From Colwellia demingiae (GTDB taxonomy: Bacteria; Pseudomonadota; Gammaproteobacteria; Enterobacterales; Alteromonadaceae), in assembly GCF_007954275.1 (NCBI RefSeq), contig NZ_VOLT01000001.1, positions 610,445-674,444 on the forward strand: DNA of 64,000 bases, written 5' to 3'. A program made the translations under genes and the position numbers. Under the pieces are notes generated by a model, which made no database searches, had not been told where the DNA came from, and saw only the letters and a list, made by a program, of their open reading frames with translations. Positions 9,867 to 19,322 of this stretch are shown in pieces; the first letter of the stretch is position 1, and the number at the start of each line of letters is the position of its first letter.

Positions 9867-10981
9867 TGCGCAGTAGCGGACAAGACCAACAAAAAACCCA
9901 CACTCTTTGGCAACGACTTCATATCGATGTACCACTCTTATTAGGTCTATTAACATTATTGGCTTTAGGGCTATTTCTTGTGTACAGCGCAGGTGGTCAA
10001 GATATAGCCGTTGTTTATCGAAAGGCTAGAAGCATTGGTGTTGCCCTGCTAGGGATGTTTATTGTGGCGCAAATCCCGCCATTAGTGTATCGAAAATGGG
10101 CAGTGCCCGTCTTTGTATTGGGTTTATTAATGCTGGTCAGTGTATTGCTCTTTGGTCATGTTGGTAAAGGTGCTCAACGCTGGCTTGATTTAGGCTTTAT
10201 AAAATTCCAGCCTTCTGAAATTATGAAACTCATTGTGCCTATTATGATTGCTTGGTTTGTTAGCCAAGATAGCTTACCCGTAAAAATATCCACGGTGGTA
10301 CTTGCCTTTATCCTGGTGCTATTGCCAACTTTACTTATTGCTAAACAGCCTGATCTGGGTACTTCTCTGCTTATTGCCAGTTCCGGTATTTTTGTTATTT
10401 TTCTGGCTGGAGCTAGTTGGCGTCTGATTTCCGCGTGTGTTGGTTTAGCCTCGGCATTCGTTCCTATTTTATGGATGTTTTTGATGAAGGGTTATCAAAA
10501 ACAACGCGTGCTTACTTTTTTAAACCCTGAGCAAGACCCCCTTGGCTCGGGTTACCATATTATTCAATCTAAAATAGCTATTGGCTCTGGAGGTATTGAA
10601 GGTAAAGGTTGGTTGCAAGGTACCCAATCACAATTAGAATTTTTACCCGAGCGCCATACCGACTTTATCTTCTCAGTATTTAGTGAAGAGTTTGGTTTAA
10701 TTGGTGTTGCTGCCTTACTTGCCGTGTATTTATTTGTGGTAATGCGCGGTTTATGGATCGCGGTCAATGCTCAGCATGCCTTCACAAAATTACTCGCAGG
10801 TAGCCTTACCCTAACCTTTTTTGTTTATGTTTTTGTTAACATTGGCATGGTATCAGGTCTCTTACCTGTGGTTGGCGTACCACTTCCCTTAGTTAGCTAT
10901 GGTGGAACTTCAATGGTGACATTAATGTTAGGTTTTGGCATATTAATGGCTATTAGTACGCATCGACGTTTCCATGTTTAG
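9866..10981 (+). CDS. mrdB: Rod-shape peptidoglycan glycosyltransferase RodA
   Basis: SEDS-family polytopic membrane protein that polymerises glycan strands from lipid II and works with PBP2 in cell elongation. The 371-residue protein has about ten hydrophobic segments. SEDS landmarks are 'KFQPSEIMKL', 'AKQPDLGTSLL', 'LPERHTDFIFSVFSEEFG' and the closing 'LPLVSYGGTSMV'. The ATG at 9866 overlaps the mrdA stop codon by one base. rlpA follows after 67 bp. Confidence 0.97.
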   Translation: MRSSGQDQQKTHTLWQRLHIDVPLLLGLLTLLALGLFLVYSAGGQDIAVVYRKARSIGVALLGMFIVAQIPPLVYRKWAVPVFVLGLLMLVSVLLFGHVGKGAQRWLDLGFIKFQPSEIMKLIVPIMIAWFVSQDSLPVKISTVVLAFILVLLPTLLIAKQPDLGTSLLIASSGIFVIFLAGASWRLISACVGLASAFVPILWMFLMKGYQKQRVLTFLNPEQDPLGSGYHIIQSKIAIGSGGIEGKGWLQGTQSQLEFLPERHTDFIFSVFSEEFGLIGVAALLAVYLFVVMRGLWIAVNAQHAFTKLLAGSLTLTFFVYVFVNIGMVSGLLPVVGVPLPLVSYGGTSMVTLMLGFGILMAISTHRRFHV

Positions 10982-11048
10982 ACTAAAGTAAACTAGTCTG
11001 TTCAACTAAAACCTTATTCAATCCCTTTACTGTGAAAAATATAAAGTT

Positions 11049-11930
11049 ATGAACCAAGTTATTAAACACCTTTTCTTTATTGCATTGATCTCTTTATTAA
11101 GTGCTTGTAGCTCTGATCGTTATCAACAAAAGCATGACAGCACACCAACACGTTTGCCAAGCCAAGCAGAGCTAAAAGATGCCCTTGCTCGCGCAGAGCC
11201 TCATAGCCGCGGTGGTAATAAAGATTATCAAGTTTTTGGAAAACCCTATAAAGTATTGGCTAGTGCACAAGGTTTTGAACAAACGGGTACTGCCTCTTGG
11301 TACGGTAAAAAATTTCATGGTCACCTCACTTCTAATGGTGAGATTTATGATATGTATACCATGAGCGCCGCCCATAAGAACTTACCATTACCGACGTATT
11401 TAAAAGTCACCAATACCGCGAATAATAAATCAGTCATTGTACGCGTTAATGATCGAGGTCCTTTTCATCAATCACGTATTATTGATTTATCTTATAGTGC
11501 AGCTTATAAGCTCGACATGTTAAAAACGGGTACTGCACAAGTTAAAATCACTGCAATTACTGATTTTGATACAAAAACAGGCAAGGTTAAAATCCCAGAA
11601 ATAAAATTAGCTTCCACTGTAGTTAGTTCGGTAGCGCCTGCCCCAGTTAAATCAGCTGTTTCAAGAAAAAATGCTCTCCCAAAAGAGACAGCTATGGGTA
11701 TTACCACACCCTATATTCAAGTCTTGGCAACTAGCAAAAAAGAACTTGCTATGAACACGGCTAATAAGCTAAAAATACAATATAAACAACAGACCAGTTA
11801 CCCTGAACATCAAGGACTTTATCGCATTCAAATAGGTCCTATTGGAGATATTGCGACATTGAACGCCTTATTGGTGTCATTAAAAGAAAATGGCTATCCT
11901 AATGCTTACCCGCGAACTTCGCCACAATAA
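11049..11930 (+). CDS. rlpA: Septal-ring lytic transglycosylase RlpA (SPOR lipoprotein)
   Basis: Outer-membrane lipoprotein of the RlpA family. The signal peptide ends in LLSAC with the lipidated cysteine at residue 20. The middle holds the double-psi beta-barrel domain ('GTASWYGKKFHGHLTSNGE' and 'VIVRVNDRGPF...RIIDLS'), including the conserved acidic residue in VNDRGP. The last 70-75 residues look like a SPOR domain binding denuded glycan ('YIQVLATSKKELAMNTANKL', 'YRIQIGPIGD'). In Pseudomonas the family cleaves naked glycan strands; activity here is inferred. It lies in the mrdAB-rlpA-dacA order. Confidence 0.92.
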   Translation: MNQVIKHLFFIALISLLSACSSDRYQQKHDSTPTRLPSQAELKDALARAEPHSRGGNKDYQVFGKPYKVLASAQGFEQTGTASWYGKKFHGHLTSNGEIYDMYTMSAAHKNLPLPTYLKVTNTANNKSVIVRVNDRGPFHQSRIIDLSYSAAYKLDMLKTGTAQVKITAITDFDTKTGKVKIPEIKLASTVVSSVAPAPVKSAVSRKNALPKETAMGITTPYIQVLATSKKELAMNTANKLKIQYKQQTSYPEHQGLYRIQIGPIGDIATLNALLVSLKENGYPNAYPRTSPQ

Positions 11931-11980
11931 ACATCAAACACAAATGTTCAATAGAGAAGGCAATAGCGTCACTCTAAGTA

Positions 11981-12246
11981 ATATACCCGTCACCAATCAA
12001 GATTCAGGTTTCAGAGTGCTTGAGCAATTTCAATTCAAGGCGCTGTGATGAAATAATGGTTATTCCATTGTGAATCACAGCAACGATGAAGTGATGTTGC
12101 TCAAGCGCTTCTTCGATGGGTTTTAAATGACTTTATACCGCGTCAAATAATCAAACCATAGAATGACTATGCTTAAATCATTCTTCTTGCCTAAAGTCAT
12201 TTTAATTCCAACTGAAAACCTGTACTTTGAATGGTAATGGGTATAT
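11981..12246. repeat. MITE-like element with 30-bp imperfect terminal inverted repeats
   Basis: The 266-bp gap segment begins ATATACCCGTCACCAATCAA and its other end, read in reverse complement, begins ATATACCCATTACCATTCAA. The match continues through CAGGTTT. Inside are nested inverted repeats: AGTGCTTGAGCAA with TTGCTCAAGCGCTT, and AAATGACTTTA with TAAAGTCATTT. It contains no ORF. This fits a non-autonomous miniature element between rlpA and dacA. Confidence 0.75.
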
Positions 12247-12387
12247 TTATAAACGTTGTTACATTTTTAACGTGTTTTCTGCGAAATTATGCACAATATC
12301 TATTTTTTGCCCATAGCCAAGCTTTTTAGAAGTGGTATACTTTCGTCCAGTTGATTTTCCTTAATTTTCCCATATACGACTAACACT

Positions 12388-13587
12388 ATGACTAAAAAAA
12401 TAAAATTCTCTGGCAAATATTCTACCAATAAAATATTTACCTTCTTAAGTGGTGCTCTATTTAGCGCAGCAATTGTACTTATACCAACTGCGCACGCTAT
12501 TACTATTATTCCCGATGCGCCGCAAATAAATGCCAAAGGTTTTATCTTAATTGACTACACCACAGGTAGAATCATTGCTGAAGAAAATGCTGATACCCAG
12601 TTAGCCCCTGCAAGTTTAACCAAAATAATGACCAGTTATATTATTGGTAAAGAGCTTGAGAGCGGCAATATTAAAAACACTGATAAAGTTATGATCAGTG
12701 AAAAGGCTTGGGCTAAAAAGTTTCCTGACTCTTCCAAAATGTTCATTGAAGTAGGTACTGAAGTACCTGTTAGCTTGTTAAATCAAGGCATTATTGTTGC
12801 CTCTGGTAATGATGCTTGTGTTGCTATGGCTGAGCATATAGCTGGTAGTGAAAGTGCTTTTGCTGATTTAATGAATGCTCATGCTGAGCAATTAGGTATG
12901 TCGAGCAGTTTCTTTGAAAATAGTCATGGTTTAGATAGTACTTCTCATATGACTACGCCAAGAGATATGGCAACACTAGCTATAGCGCTTATTCGCGAAG
13001 TACCTGAAGAATATGCAATTTATAAACAAAAATCATTCACATATAACAGTATTAAGCAGTATAACCGTAATGGTTTATTGTGGGATAAAAGCTTAAATGT
13101 TGATGGCATGAAAACTGGTCACACTTCAAATGCAGGGTATAGTTTAGTTACCTCTGCAACTAAAGGTGATATGCGTTTAGTTACCGTAGTTATGGGCACT
13201 GCAAGTGAGCGCGCACGAAAAGTAGAAAGTAAAAAACTATTAAATTATGGCTTCCGATTTTTTGAAACTATTACACCATATAAAGCAGGTGAAAAATTTA
13301 TTGCTAACCGTGTTTGGATGGGTGACAAAGAGAATGTAGATTTAGGCATTATCTCTGATACACCAATCACCATTCCACGTGGCCAACGTAAAAACTTAAA
13401 AGCTAACTTTGAGTTAAACCAGCAACTAACCGCGCCATTAGCTAAAGGTACTGTTGTTGGGACATTATTTTTACAACTAGAAGATGAAGATATAGCTCAA
13501 TACCCACTAGTAACATTAGAAGAGGTGAATGAAGGTAGCTTATTTAGTCGTTTAGTGGATTATGTTAAGTTACAGTTTGCTAACTAA
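12388..13587 (+). CDS. dacA: D-alanyl-D-alanine carboxypeptidase (PBP5/6 type)
   Basis: Periplasmic carboxypeptidase that removes the terminal D-Ala from pentapeptide side chains and so limits cross-linking. A signal peptide ends after AHA (residue 37). The catalytic SxxK motif is SLTK at residues 76-79, SxN is SGN in 'IIVASGNDACVAM', and KTG lies in 'VDGMKTGHTSNAG'. The C-terminal beta-rich domain and the final 'SLFSRLVDYVKLQF' helix match the amphipathic membrane anchor of PBP5/6. The length of 399 residues is typical. A rho-independent terminator follows 26 bp after the stop. Confidence 0.96.
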   Translation: MTKKIKFSGKYSTNKIFTFLSGALFSAAIVLIPTAHAITIIPDAPQINAKGFILIDYTTGRIIAEENADTQLAPASLTKIMTSYIIGKELESGNIKNTDKVMISEKAWAKKFPDSSKMFIEVGTEVPVSLLNQGIIVASGNDACVAMAEHIAGSESAFADLMNAHAEQLGMSSSFFENSHGLDSTSHMTTPRDMATLAIALIREVPEEYAIYKQKSFTYNSIKQYNRNGLLWDKSLNVDGMKTGHTSNAGYSLVTSATKGDMRLVTVVMGTASERARKVESKKLLNYGFRFFETITPYKAGEKFIANRVWMGDKENVDLGIISDTPITIPRGQRKNLKANFELNQQLTAPLAKGTVVGTLFLQLEDEDIAQYPLVTLEEVNEGSLFSRLVDYVKLQFAN

Positions 13588-13612
13588 AAAACGTTGAGAA
13601 TACCTCCAAAAC

Positions 13613-13636
13613 AGCCTCTTTATTGAGGCTTTTTTA
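13613..13636 (+). terminator. Rho-independent terminator after dacA
   Basis: AGCCTC at 13613-13618 pairs with GAGGCT at 13625-13630, with a six-base loop and a run of six T. It lies 26 bp after the dacA stop codon and before ybeD. Confidence 0.85.
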
Positions 13637-13740
13637 TATTTTTTAATAAATAGTTATAAACAAAATAATATCAGCCCTGAATATTTAATGATAAAATGTC
13701 GTTATTACGTTTCAACCTAGCTCTAAAAGAAGTAAATAAA

Positions 13741-14004
13741 ATGAAAACCAAGTTTGACGAATTATTAGAATTTCCTACGGTATTAAACTTTAAAGTAATG
13801 GGTGTTGCCTGTGACGAACTACCTGATTTGATCATAGCTGAACTACAAAAGCATACACCTGGTGATTACGTACCTAAAATAAAACCAAGCTCTAAGGGGA
13901 CCTATCATTCGGTCTCTATTGCCGTAACGGTTACCAGCAAAGATCATATTGAAACTATTTATAAAACGTTAACTGCTATTGAGCAGGTCCGGTACGTTTT
14001 ATAA
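13741..14004 (+). CDS. ybeD: YbeD family protein (DUF493)
   Basis: Small cytoplasmic protein of the YbeD/DUF493 family with an ACT-like fold in E. coli; its function is not firmly known. I chose the ATG at 13741, giving 87 residues, the same as E. coli YbeD. It begins MKTKFDELLEFPT, nearly identical to the E. coli start, and an AAAGAAG ribosome binding site lies just upstream. A longer reading frame opens at 13696 but adds residues the family lacks. Conserved segments are 'HTPGDYVPKIKPSSKGTYHSVSI' in part and the C-terminal 'VRYVL'. It sits directly before lipB, as in E. coli. Confidence 0.93.
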   Translation: MKTKFDELLEFPTVLNFKVMGVACDELPDLIIAELQKHTPGDYVPKIKPSSKGTYHSVSIAVTVTSKDHIETIYKTLTAIEQVRYVL

Positions 14005-14057
14005 CACTCATTTATTAATGATTAATTTAAGAACCCTAGATTGACGAGGTTTGCCGA

Positions 14058-14765
14058 ATGCACTCAAATTCAACAAACAAGAAAAGTGTCAACAACCTTG
14101 CTGATTCATTAGTCATCCGACAATTAAATACCATGGATTACAGCCAAGTTTGGCAAGCCATGAAAGATTTTACTGATAATCGTGATGCCAGTATTGCCGA
14201 TGAACTATGGTTAGTAGAGCATCCTGCTGTTTTTACCCAAGGACAGGCAGGTAAAGCTGAGCATTTACTGGTGCCGGGTGATATTGAAGTAGTAAAAGTT
14301 GACCGTGGTGGTCAAGTGACTTATCACGGGCCAGGTCAATTGGTGGTTTACGTTATGATTAACCTACGCCGTAAAAAAATGGGTGTTAGACAATTAGTAA
14401 CCTTGATCGAAAACAGTATAGTCTCGGCTTTAACAGATTATGATATTGCCGCTTATGCTAAAGCTGACGCACCGGGTGTTTATGTTGATGAGAAAAAAAT
14501 TGCCTCATTAGGATTACGAGTTCGCAAAGGTTGCTCTTTTCATGGCTTAGCTATGAATGTAAATATGGATTTATCACCATTTCTACGTATTAACCCCTGT
14601 GGTTATGCTGGTCTTGAAATGGTACAAACGGCCGATTTACAAGGCCCTAAAGATACCGCTAGTGCAAGTACTGCATTAGTTAAACATTTAATAAACTTAC
14701 TTGAAGCTAACAATGTTAGTTATCAATCGGGTTTACCAAACGAGAATAATACGCATCATGAGTAG
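14058..14765 (+). CDS. lipB: Octanoyltransferase LipB
   Basis: Transfers the octanoyl group from octanoyl-ACP to lipoyl domains, the first step of lipoate assembly. The conserved blocks are present: '[17 protein letters not shown]', 'KIASLGLRV' with the catalytic lysine, and '[13 protein letters not shown]' with the catalytic cysteine. The length of 235 residues includes a short polar N-terminal extension. The stop codon TAG (14763-14765) lies inside the first codons of lipA, an 8-bp overlap, so the pair is probably translationally coupled. Confidence 0.96.
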   Translation: MHSNSTNKKSVNNLADSLVIRQLNTMDYSQVWQAMKDFTDNRDASIADELWLVEHPAVFTQGQAGKAEHLLVPGDIEVVKVDRGGQVTYHGPGQLVVYVMINLRRKKMGVRQLVTLIENSIVSALTDYDIAAYAKADAPGVYVDEKKIASLGLRVRKGCSFHGLAMNVNMDLSPFLRINPCGYAGLEMVQTADLQGPKDTASASTALVKHLINLLEANNVSYQSGLPNENNTHHE

Positions 14766-15744
14766 TGATTTAACCTCAGAAACAAAAACAGCCAATCGTG
14801 CTGCTGGCGAAAAATTTCGCGATGCAGATAAATTAGCTCACATTCCAATTAAAGTTGTTAGCTCAACTAAATCGACAATGTTACGTAAACCAAGCTGGTT
14901 GCGTATCAAGTTACCAAAGTCTAGTGAACGTATTGATAACATCAAAGCTAATTTACGTAAAAATGACCTTCACTCGGTATGTGAAGAAGCGTCATGCCCT
15001 AACTTATCTGAATGTTTTAACCACGGTACTGCCACCTTTATGATTTTAGGTGATATTTGTACGCGTCGTTGCCCATTTTGTGATGTTGGCCATGGTCGAC
15101 CACTAGCTCCAAAAAGTGATGAACCGCAAAAATTAGCTAATAGCCTTAAAGATATGGGCTTAAAGTACGTTGTTATTACTTCAGTTGATAGAGATGATTT
15201 ACGTGATGGTGGCGCACAGCAATTTGCTGATTGTGTTAAAGAAATCGGTGAGCAAGCGCCAAATACTAAAGTTGAACTATTAGTACCTGATTTTCGTGGT
15301 CGTATGGACCGCGCGCTTGAAATACTTAACCAACATCCGCCACATGTACTAAACCACAATATGGAAACCGCGCCACGCCTTTATACTAAGGTTCGCCCAG
15401 GCGCTAACTACCAATGGTCATTAGACTTACTTAAGCGTTTTGGTGAAGCAAATCCAGACGTAACCACTAAATCTGGTTTGATGGTTGGTTTAGGTGAAAC
15501 TAACGAAGAAATTTTAGAAGTAATGCAAGACTTACGCGATCATGGTGTAACTATGATAACTATTGGTCAGTACCTTCAACCAAGTAAAGATCATCTAGCT
15601 GTTGAGCGCTATGTACACCCTGATGACTTTGCTATGTTTGAGCGTGAAGCCAAAAAAATGGGCTATGAACACGCCGCTTGTGGTCCACTGGTTCGTTCAA
15701 GTTATCATGCTGATAAGCAAGCTGCGGGTGAAGAAGTTAAGTAG
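14758..15744 (+). CDS. lipA: Lipoyl synthase LipA (radical SAM)
   Basis: Inserts two sulfur atoms into protein-bound octanoyl groups to make lipoate. The auxiliary Fe-S cluster cysteines are in [12 protein letters not shown], and the radical-SAM cluster motif CTRRCPFC follows. The C-terminal RSSYHAD carries the serine ligand of the auxiliary cluster. I chose the ATG at 14758 (328 residues), which overlaps the lipB end and matches the E. coli protein length (321). The reading frame extends upstream to 14701, but that part lies entirely inside lipB. A strong terminator follows. Confidence 0.97.
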   Translation: MSSDLTSETKTANRAAGEKFRDADKLAHIPIKVVSSTKSTMLRKPSWLRIKLPKSSERIDNIKANLRKNDLHSVCEEASCPNLSECFNHGTATFMILGDICTRRCPFCDVGHGRPLAPKSDEPQKLANSLKDMGLKYVVITSVDRDDLRDGGAQQFADCVKEIGEQAPNTKVELLVPDFRGRMDRALEILNQHPPHVLNHNMETAPRLYTKVRPGANYQWSLDLLKRFGEANPDVTTKSGLMVGLGETNEEILEVMQDLRDHGVTMITIGQYLQPSKDHLAVERYVHPDDFAMFEREAKKMGYEHAACGPLVRSSYHADKQAAGEEVK

Positions 15745-15810
15745 CTTGTCATTTCTGTAGTCTAGCGAGAAAGTGTAAAAGACTTTCTGAAAAAGCAGTA
15801 AAAAATTTAA

Positions 15811-15836
15811 AAGCCAGTAGTAATACTGGCTTTTTT
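15811..15836 (+). terminator. Rho-independent terminator after lipA
   Basis: AAGCCAGTA (15811-15819) pairs with TACTGGCTT (15824-15832) across a four-base loop, followed by six T. It closes the ybeD-lipB-lipA unit. Confidence 0.9.
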
Positions 15837-15839
15837 AGT

Positions 15840-16617
15840 TTTGCTAAAAGCTCTAGCATTTTTTCATGAAAGCTTTATTGATTTAGAATAACAAAATAGA
15901 ATTAAGTTAGAAATGTAAACTTTACTATCCGCCATTTTGTAATCATTATTGTACAAAGGTATAATTCACTATTATAAGATCAATTATAATTTGGTTTTAG
16001 CTGTGTTTCATCTTTTGAATAAATAACAAGCATGTCTGTATTTCCCTTTAATATAAAATATTTTAACGATTGAATTTGAATGCTTTTGATTACGTGCTTT
16101 ATCTTTATCCCCCTCCTTTCAATTTTTATTCTATCGCTTCGGTCTCCTTTAAATCCGAGGGCATAACAGAATAATCACATTGCTCCCCCTTGTTATCCTG
16201 CGTCTCTATTCGCATTACCATCCTTATACATATTAATGAAACTTTCAAACGTCAGCGGGATTTGAAACAGACAAGTACATGCAACCCACTTTGTTTAGTT
16301 ATTCACTATGCATTCATTCTGGGATTTTTTTTTAAACGCCACTGACACATAAAACACCCATCACATCGGACCAGGTGCTGTAATCAAAATTTAACACTAT
16401 ATGCACTAACTCATCGCTGACTAAATAACCATTCAGTAAGACTTAATAATAATTCACAACTATGAGTGTTGCGCCAATGAAAGTTTTCATTTATGTTACA
16501 CATTACTTGCGATAATAAATTCAAACAGAACAGCTCACAAAGTACTAACGAGTTACAAAAAATGAATATTTATCACTTATAAAGCAAGCCTAATAAAAAT
16601 ACTTAAGGGTCTATAAC
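15840..16617. other. Long gene-free region before a TonB receptor
   Basis: About 780 bp without a supported ORF. It is AT-rich with a pyrimidine-rich middle (16110-16220, runs such as CCCCCTCC and CTCCCCCTTG). I see no strong hairpin terminator, terminal inverted repeats or repeats shared with the rest of the window. It probably carries the promoter and control region of the receptor gene at 16618, but no operator can be named. Confidence 0.5.
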
Positions 16618-19074
16618 ATGAAAAAACGTTTTAACTACAGTACGCTAGCACTGTCTGTCTGCCTATCTTTAGGTAGCACGGTAACTTTTGCCGCAGAAAA
16701 AGATACTTCTGCTGGCGCTGATAAGTCAGATATAGAACGTATAGTGACCGTTGGTACACGTATGTCTAACCGTACAGTTGCTGACAGCCCAGCACCAATT
16801 GATATAATTTCAGCAGAAGCAATTAGAAACTCAGGTGCGACTAGCACGCCAGATATGCTTCGTAAACTTGCCCCTTCATTTAATATGAACAATACCACCA
16901 CGTCTGATGGCCAAGATTTAATGCGCCCAGCGTCACTAAGAAGCTTAGGACCAGATCAAGTATTAGTATTAATCAATGGTAAACGTCGTCATCAGCAAGC
17001 AGTAGTTGCTGTGCAAGAGAATGTTGGTCGCGGCAGTGCCGGTACTGATCTAAGTTCAATTCCAATGACCGCTATTTCTCGCATTGAAATATTGCGTGAT
17101 GGTGCAGCTGCGCAATATGGCTCTGATGCGATTGCTGGCGTTATCAACATTATTCTTAAGAGTGATGAGGGTGGTACTGCTTGGACGCAATATGGTCAAA
17201 CAAGTGAAGGTGACGGTGAAAGCTTTGAACTAGGCGCTAACTATGGCTTTAAAATTGGCGACCAAGGCATGTTAAACCTTACTTTGGAATATGCTGATAA
17301 TGGTGAAATGAACAGAGCAACACCAACAACGTGGTTTGGCTCTATCGCAGAACCAAAACAATTGTTACTTGTTGGTGAAGCGCCAACCGAAATGACTAGC
17401 GTATGGGCAAATTTTTCTTATGATTTAGGTAAAGGTAGTCAATTATACGCCTTTGGTGGCTTTACCGCGAAAGAAGGTGAATCACTCGGTTTTTACCGTG
17501 GTGCTGCTGACAATCGAGTATGGAGCGAATTATTTCCTGAGGGGGTAACACCACAGTTAGGCTCTAAATCGGAAGATTTCTCATTGGCAGTAGGTTATAG
17601 AACTGAAATAGCTGATTGGGAAATAGATGCCAGTATTGTGACCGGTGAAAACCGTTTCGAATTCAGTAACCTAAACTCTCTTAATGCCAGTTATGGACCA
17701 GACAGCCCAACATCAGCTTATGATGGCGCGCTTGTCTTTAGTCAAACCACGTTTAATCTAGACGCAGTTACCGCCGTTGATTTTGGACTTTACGATGAAA
17801 CCTCTATCGCTATTGGCGTAGAATACAGAATAGATGGTTATCAACAAGAAGCAGGGGATGAAGTAACTTATGCTCGTGGCGATACCCTTTGTGGTGAATC
17901 TATCAACCCCACTGGTGATCCAGACTTTATCGCATGTTCTGGTGACGACATTACCGCACCTGGTATGCAAGGCTTCCAAGGTTACAGCCCAGAAATGGCG
18001 ATAGATACCGATAGAAAAAGTTTTGCAATTTACTTAGATACTGAAACCTATTTATCTGAAGACTGGTTAGTGGCAGCAGCCGTTCGCTATGAAGATTATG
18101 ATGATTTTGGTAGCACAGTTATTGGTAAATTATCAACACATTTAACCTTAACTGAAAATCTATCACTGCGTGGTTCTGCTTCAACAGGTTACAGAGCACC
18201 CGGTATGCAACAGTCTAACTTTACCCAGCGCTCTATTTCATTAGATAATGGTGAATTAGCTGATTTAGTTACTTTACGTCCAAATGATGCGCTTGCTCAA
18301 GAGCTTGAGTTTAAAGAGCTTAAGGAAGAAACCTCAACCAACATTTCTGTTGGTGTGGTATATAACAGTGGAAATTTCTCATCTACCCTTGATGTTTATC
18401 AAATAAATATTGATGATCGCATTGCTTATTCAGGCAATATTACCCGCGGTATTAATACTGAAATCGATACATTCTTTGATAGCCATTCTGGCGCTGGCGA
18501 AGCATTAGATGGAGTTAAGAATGTCTCTATCTTCACCAATGCCACTGATACTGAAACCTTCGGCCTTGATTGGGTAAACTCATATACACAAGATATAGAA
18601 GAATTAGGTAGCGTTGTTTACGAACTTGCATATCACCATAATAATACCGAAGTAAGTAACATTAATACTTCATCAACAATAGTTCCTGATGAGACTATTT
18701 TTGATGCTTCTCAGATATTATTAGTCGAAAAAGGCCAGCCACAAGACAGATTAAGTGTCTCTGCCATGTTGGATTTAGATAATTGGACAGTAACGGGTCG
18801 CATGACTCATTATGGTGAAGTATCTACTGCAGCTTATGGTACGGAAGCTAATACTTGGGGCGCAAAAAACTTATTTGATGTAACGGCTAGATGGAATGTT
18901 ACAGATCAGTTAGCCATCAGCGGCGGTGTTTTAAACCTAACGGATGAATACCCTGATGAATGGGGCGATGCTGGTGGTATTTTTCCAGAGATTGGTTTTA
19001 AATATGGTTGGGCGAGTTTTCCATTTTCACTTGCAGGACGTGAATATTACGTAAGAGCTTCTTATAGCTTCTAA
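16618..19074 (+). CDS. TonB-dependent outer-membrane receptor
   Basis: Outer-membrane transporter of 818 residues using TonB energy to import a substrate. A signal peptide ends near 'TVTFAA' (about residue 26). The plug domain follows: 'VTVGTRMSNRTVADSPAPIDII', 'RPASLRSLGPDQVLVLINGKRRH' and 'IEILRDGAAAQYGSDAIAGVINI'. The remainder is an aromatic-rich beta-barrel closing with 'GREYYVRASYSF', a C-terminal aromatic residue as expected for barrel assembly. No neighbour gene identifies the substrate. The plug resembles general colicin-I/vitamin B12-type receptors. It is a single gene with its own terminator. Confidence 0.9.
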   Translation: MKKRFNYSTLALSVCLSLGSTVTFAAEKDTSAGADKSDIERIVTVGTRMSNRTVADSPAPIDIISAEAIRNSGATSTPDMLRKLAPSFNMNNTTTSDGQDLMRPASLRSLGPDQVLVLINGKRRHQQAVVAVQENVGRGSAGTDLSSIPMTAISRIEILRDGAAAQYGSDAIAGVINIILKSDEGGTAWTQYGQTSEGDGESFELGANYGFKIGDQGMLNLTLEYADNGEMNRATPTTWFGSIAEPKQLLLVGEAPTEMTSVWANFSYDLGKGSQLYAFGGFTAKEGESLGFYRGAADNRVWSELFPEGVTPQLGSKSEDFSLAVGYRTEIADWEIDASIVTGENRFEFSNLNSLNASYGPDSPTSAYDGALVFSQTTFNLDAVTAVDFGLYDETSIAIGVEYRIDGYQQEAGDEVTYARGDTLCGESINPTGDPDFIACSGDDITAPGMQGFQGYSPEMAIDTDRKSFAIYLDTETYLSEDWLVAAAVRYEDYDDFGSTVIGKLSTHLTLTENLSLRGSASTGYRAPGMQQSNFTQRSISLDNGELADLVTLRPNDALAQELEFKELKEETSTNISVGVVYNSGNFSSTLDVYQINIDDRIAYSGNITRGINTEIDTFFDSHSGAGEALDGVKNVSIFTNATDTETFGLDWVNSYTQDIEELGSVVYELAYHHNNTEVSNINTSSTIVPDETIFDASQILLVEKGQPQDRLSVSAMLDLDNWTVTGRMTHYGEVSTAAYGTEANTWGAKNLFDVTARWNVTDQLAISGGVLNLTDEYPDEWGDAGGIFPEIGFKYGWASFPFSLAGREYYVRASYSF

Positions 19075-19097
19075 CGTTACTTAGTAAATCAAACAAT

Positions 19098-19135
19098 AAG
19101 CCAGCTTTGCATAACTTGCCTCGCTGGCTTTTTTA
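19098..19135 (+). terminator. Rho-independent terminator after the TonB receptor
   Basis: AAGCCAGC (19098-19105) pairs with GCTGGCTT (19123-19130), with a 17-base loop and a T-run. Confidence 0.8.
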
Positions 19136-19154
19136 TCCCCTTTATTCACTTAAC

Positions 19155-19320
19155 TGATACCAGTTTCACTAATTAGATGATCTATTTCATGCGTAGAAAA
19201 AATGGCTAAATACAAGGCATTTATTTTAATAACTAGTCGCTCTAATTATAAAGTAAATAACGAATTAGTTAGTAATTTTAGCAAGTATAAATGTTCACAT
19301 AGTTAGTAAGATTGGTATTA
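19155..19320. repeat. MITE-like element (GATACCAGT... ends)
   Basis: A 166-bp segment whose left end TGATACCAGTTTCACTAATT resembles the reverse complement of its right end, TAATACCAATCTTACTAACT. It has no ORF and ends two bases before the stop codon of the kinase gene. It fits a second family of short non-autonomous elements, distinct from the one at 11981. Confidence 0.6.
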
Positions 19321-19322
19321 AT

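Noticed and set aside
13696..13740. A longer N-terminus for ybeD
   Set aside because: The family begins at MKTK; the ATG at 13741 gives the exact E. coli length and has the ribosome binding site.
14701..14757. A longer N-terminus for lipA
   Set aside because: It lies fully inside lipB; the ATG at 14758 matches the family.
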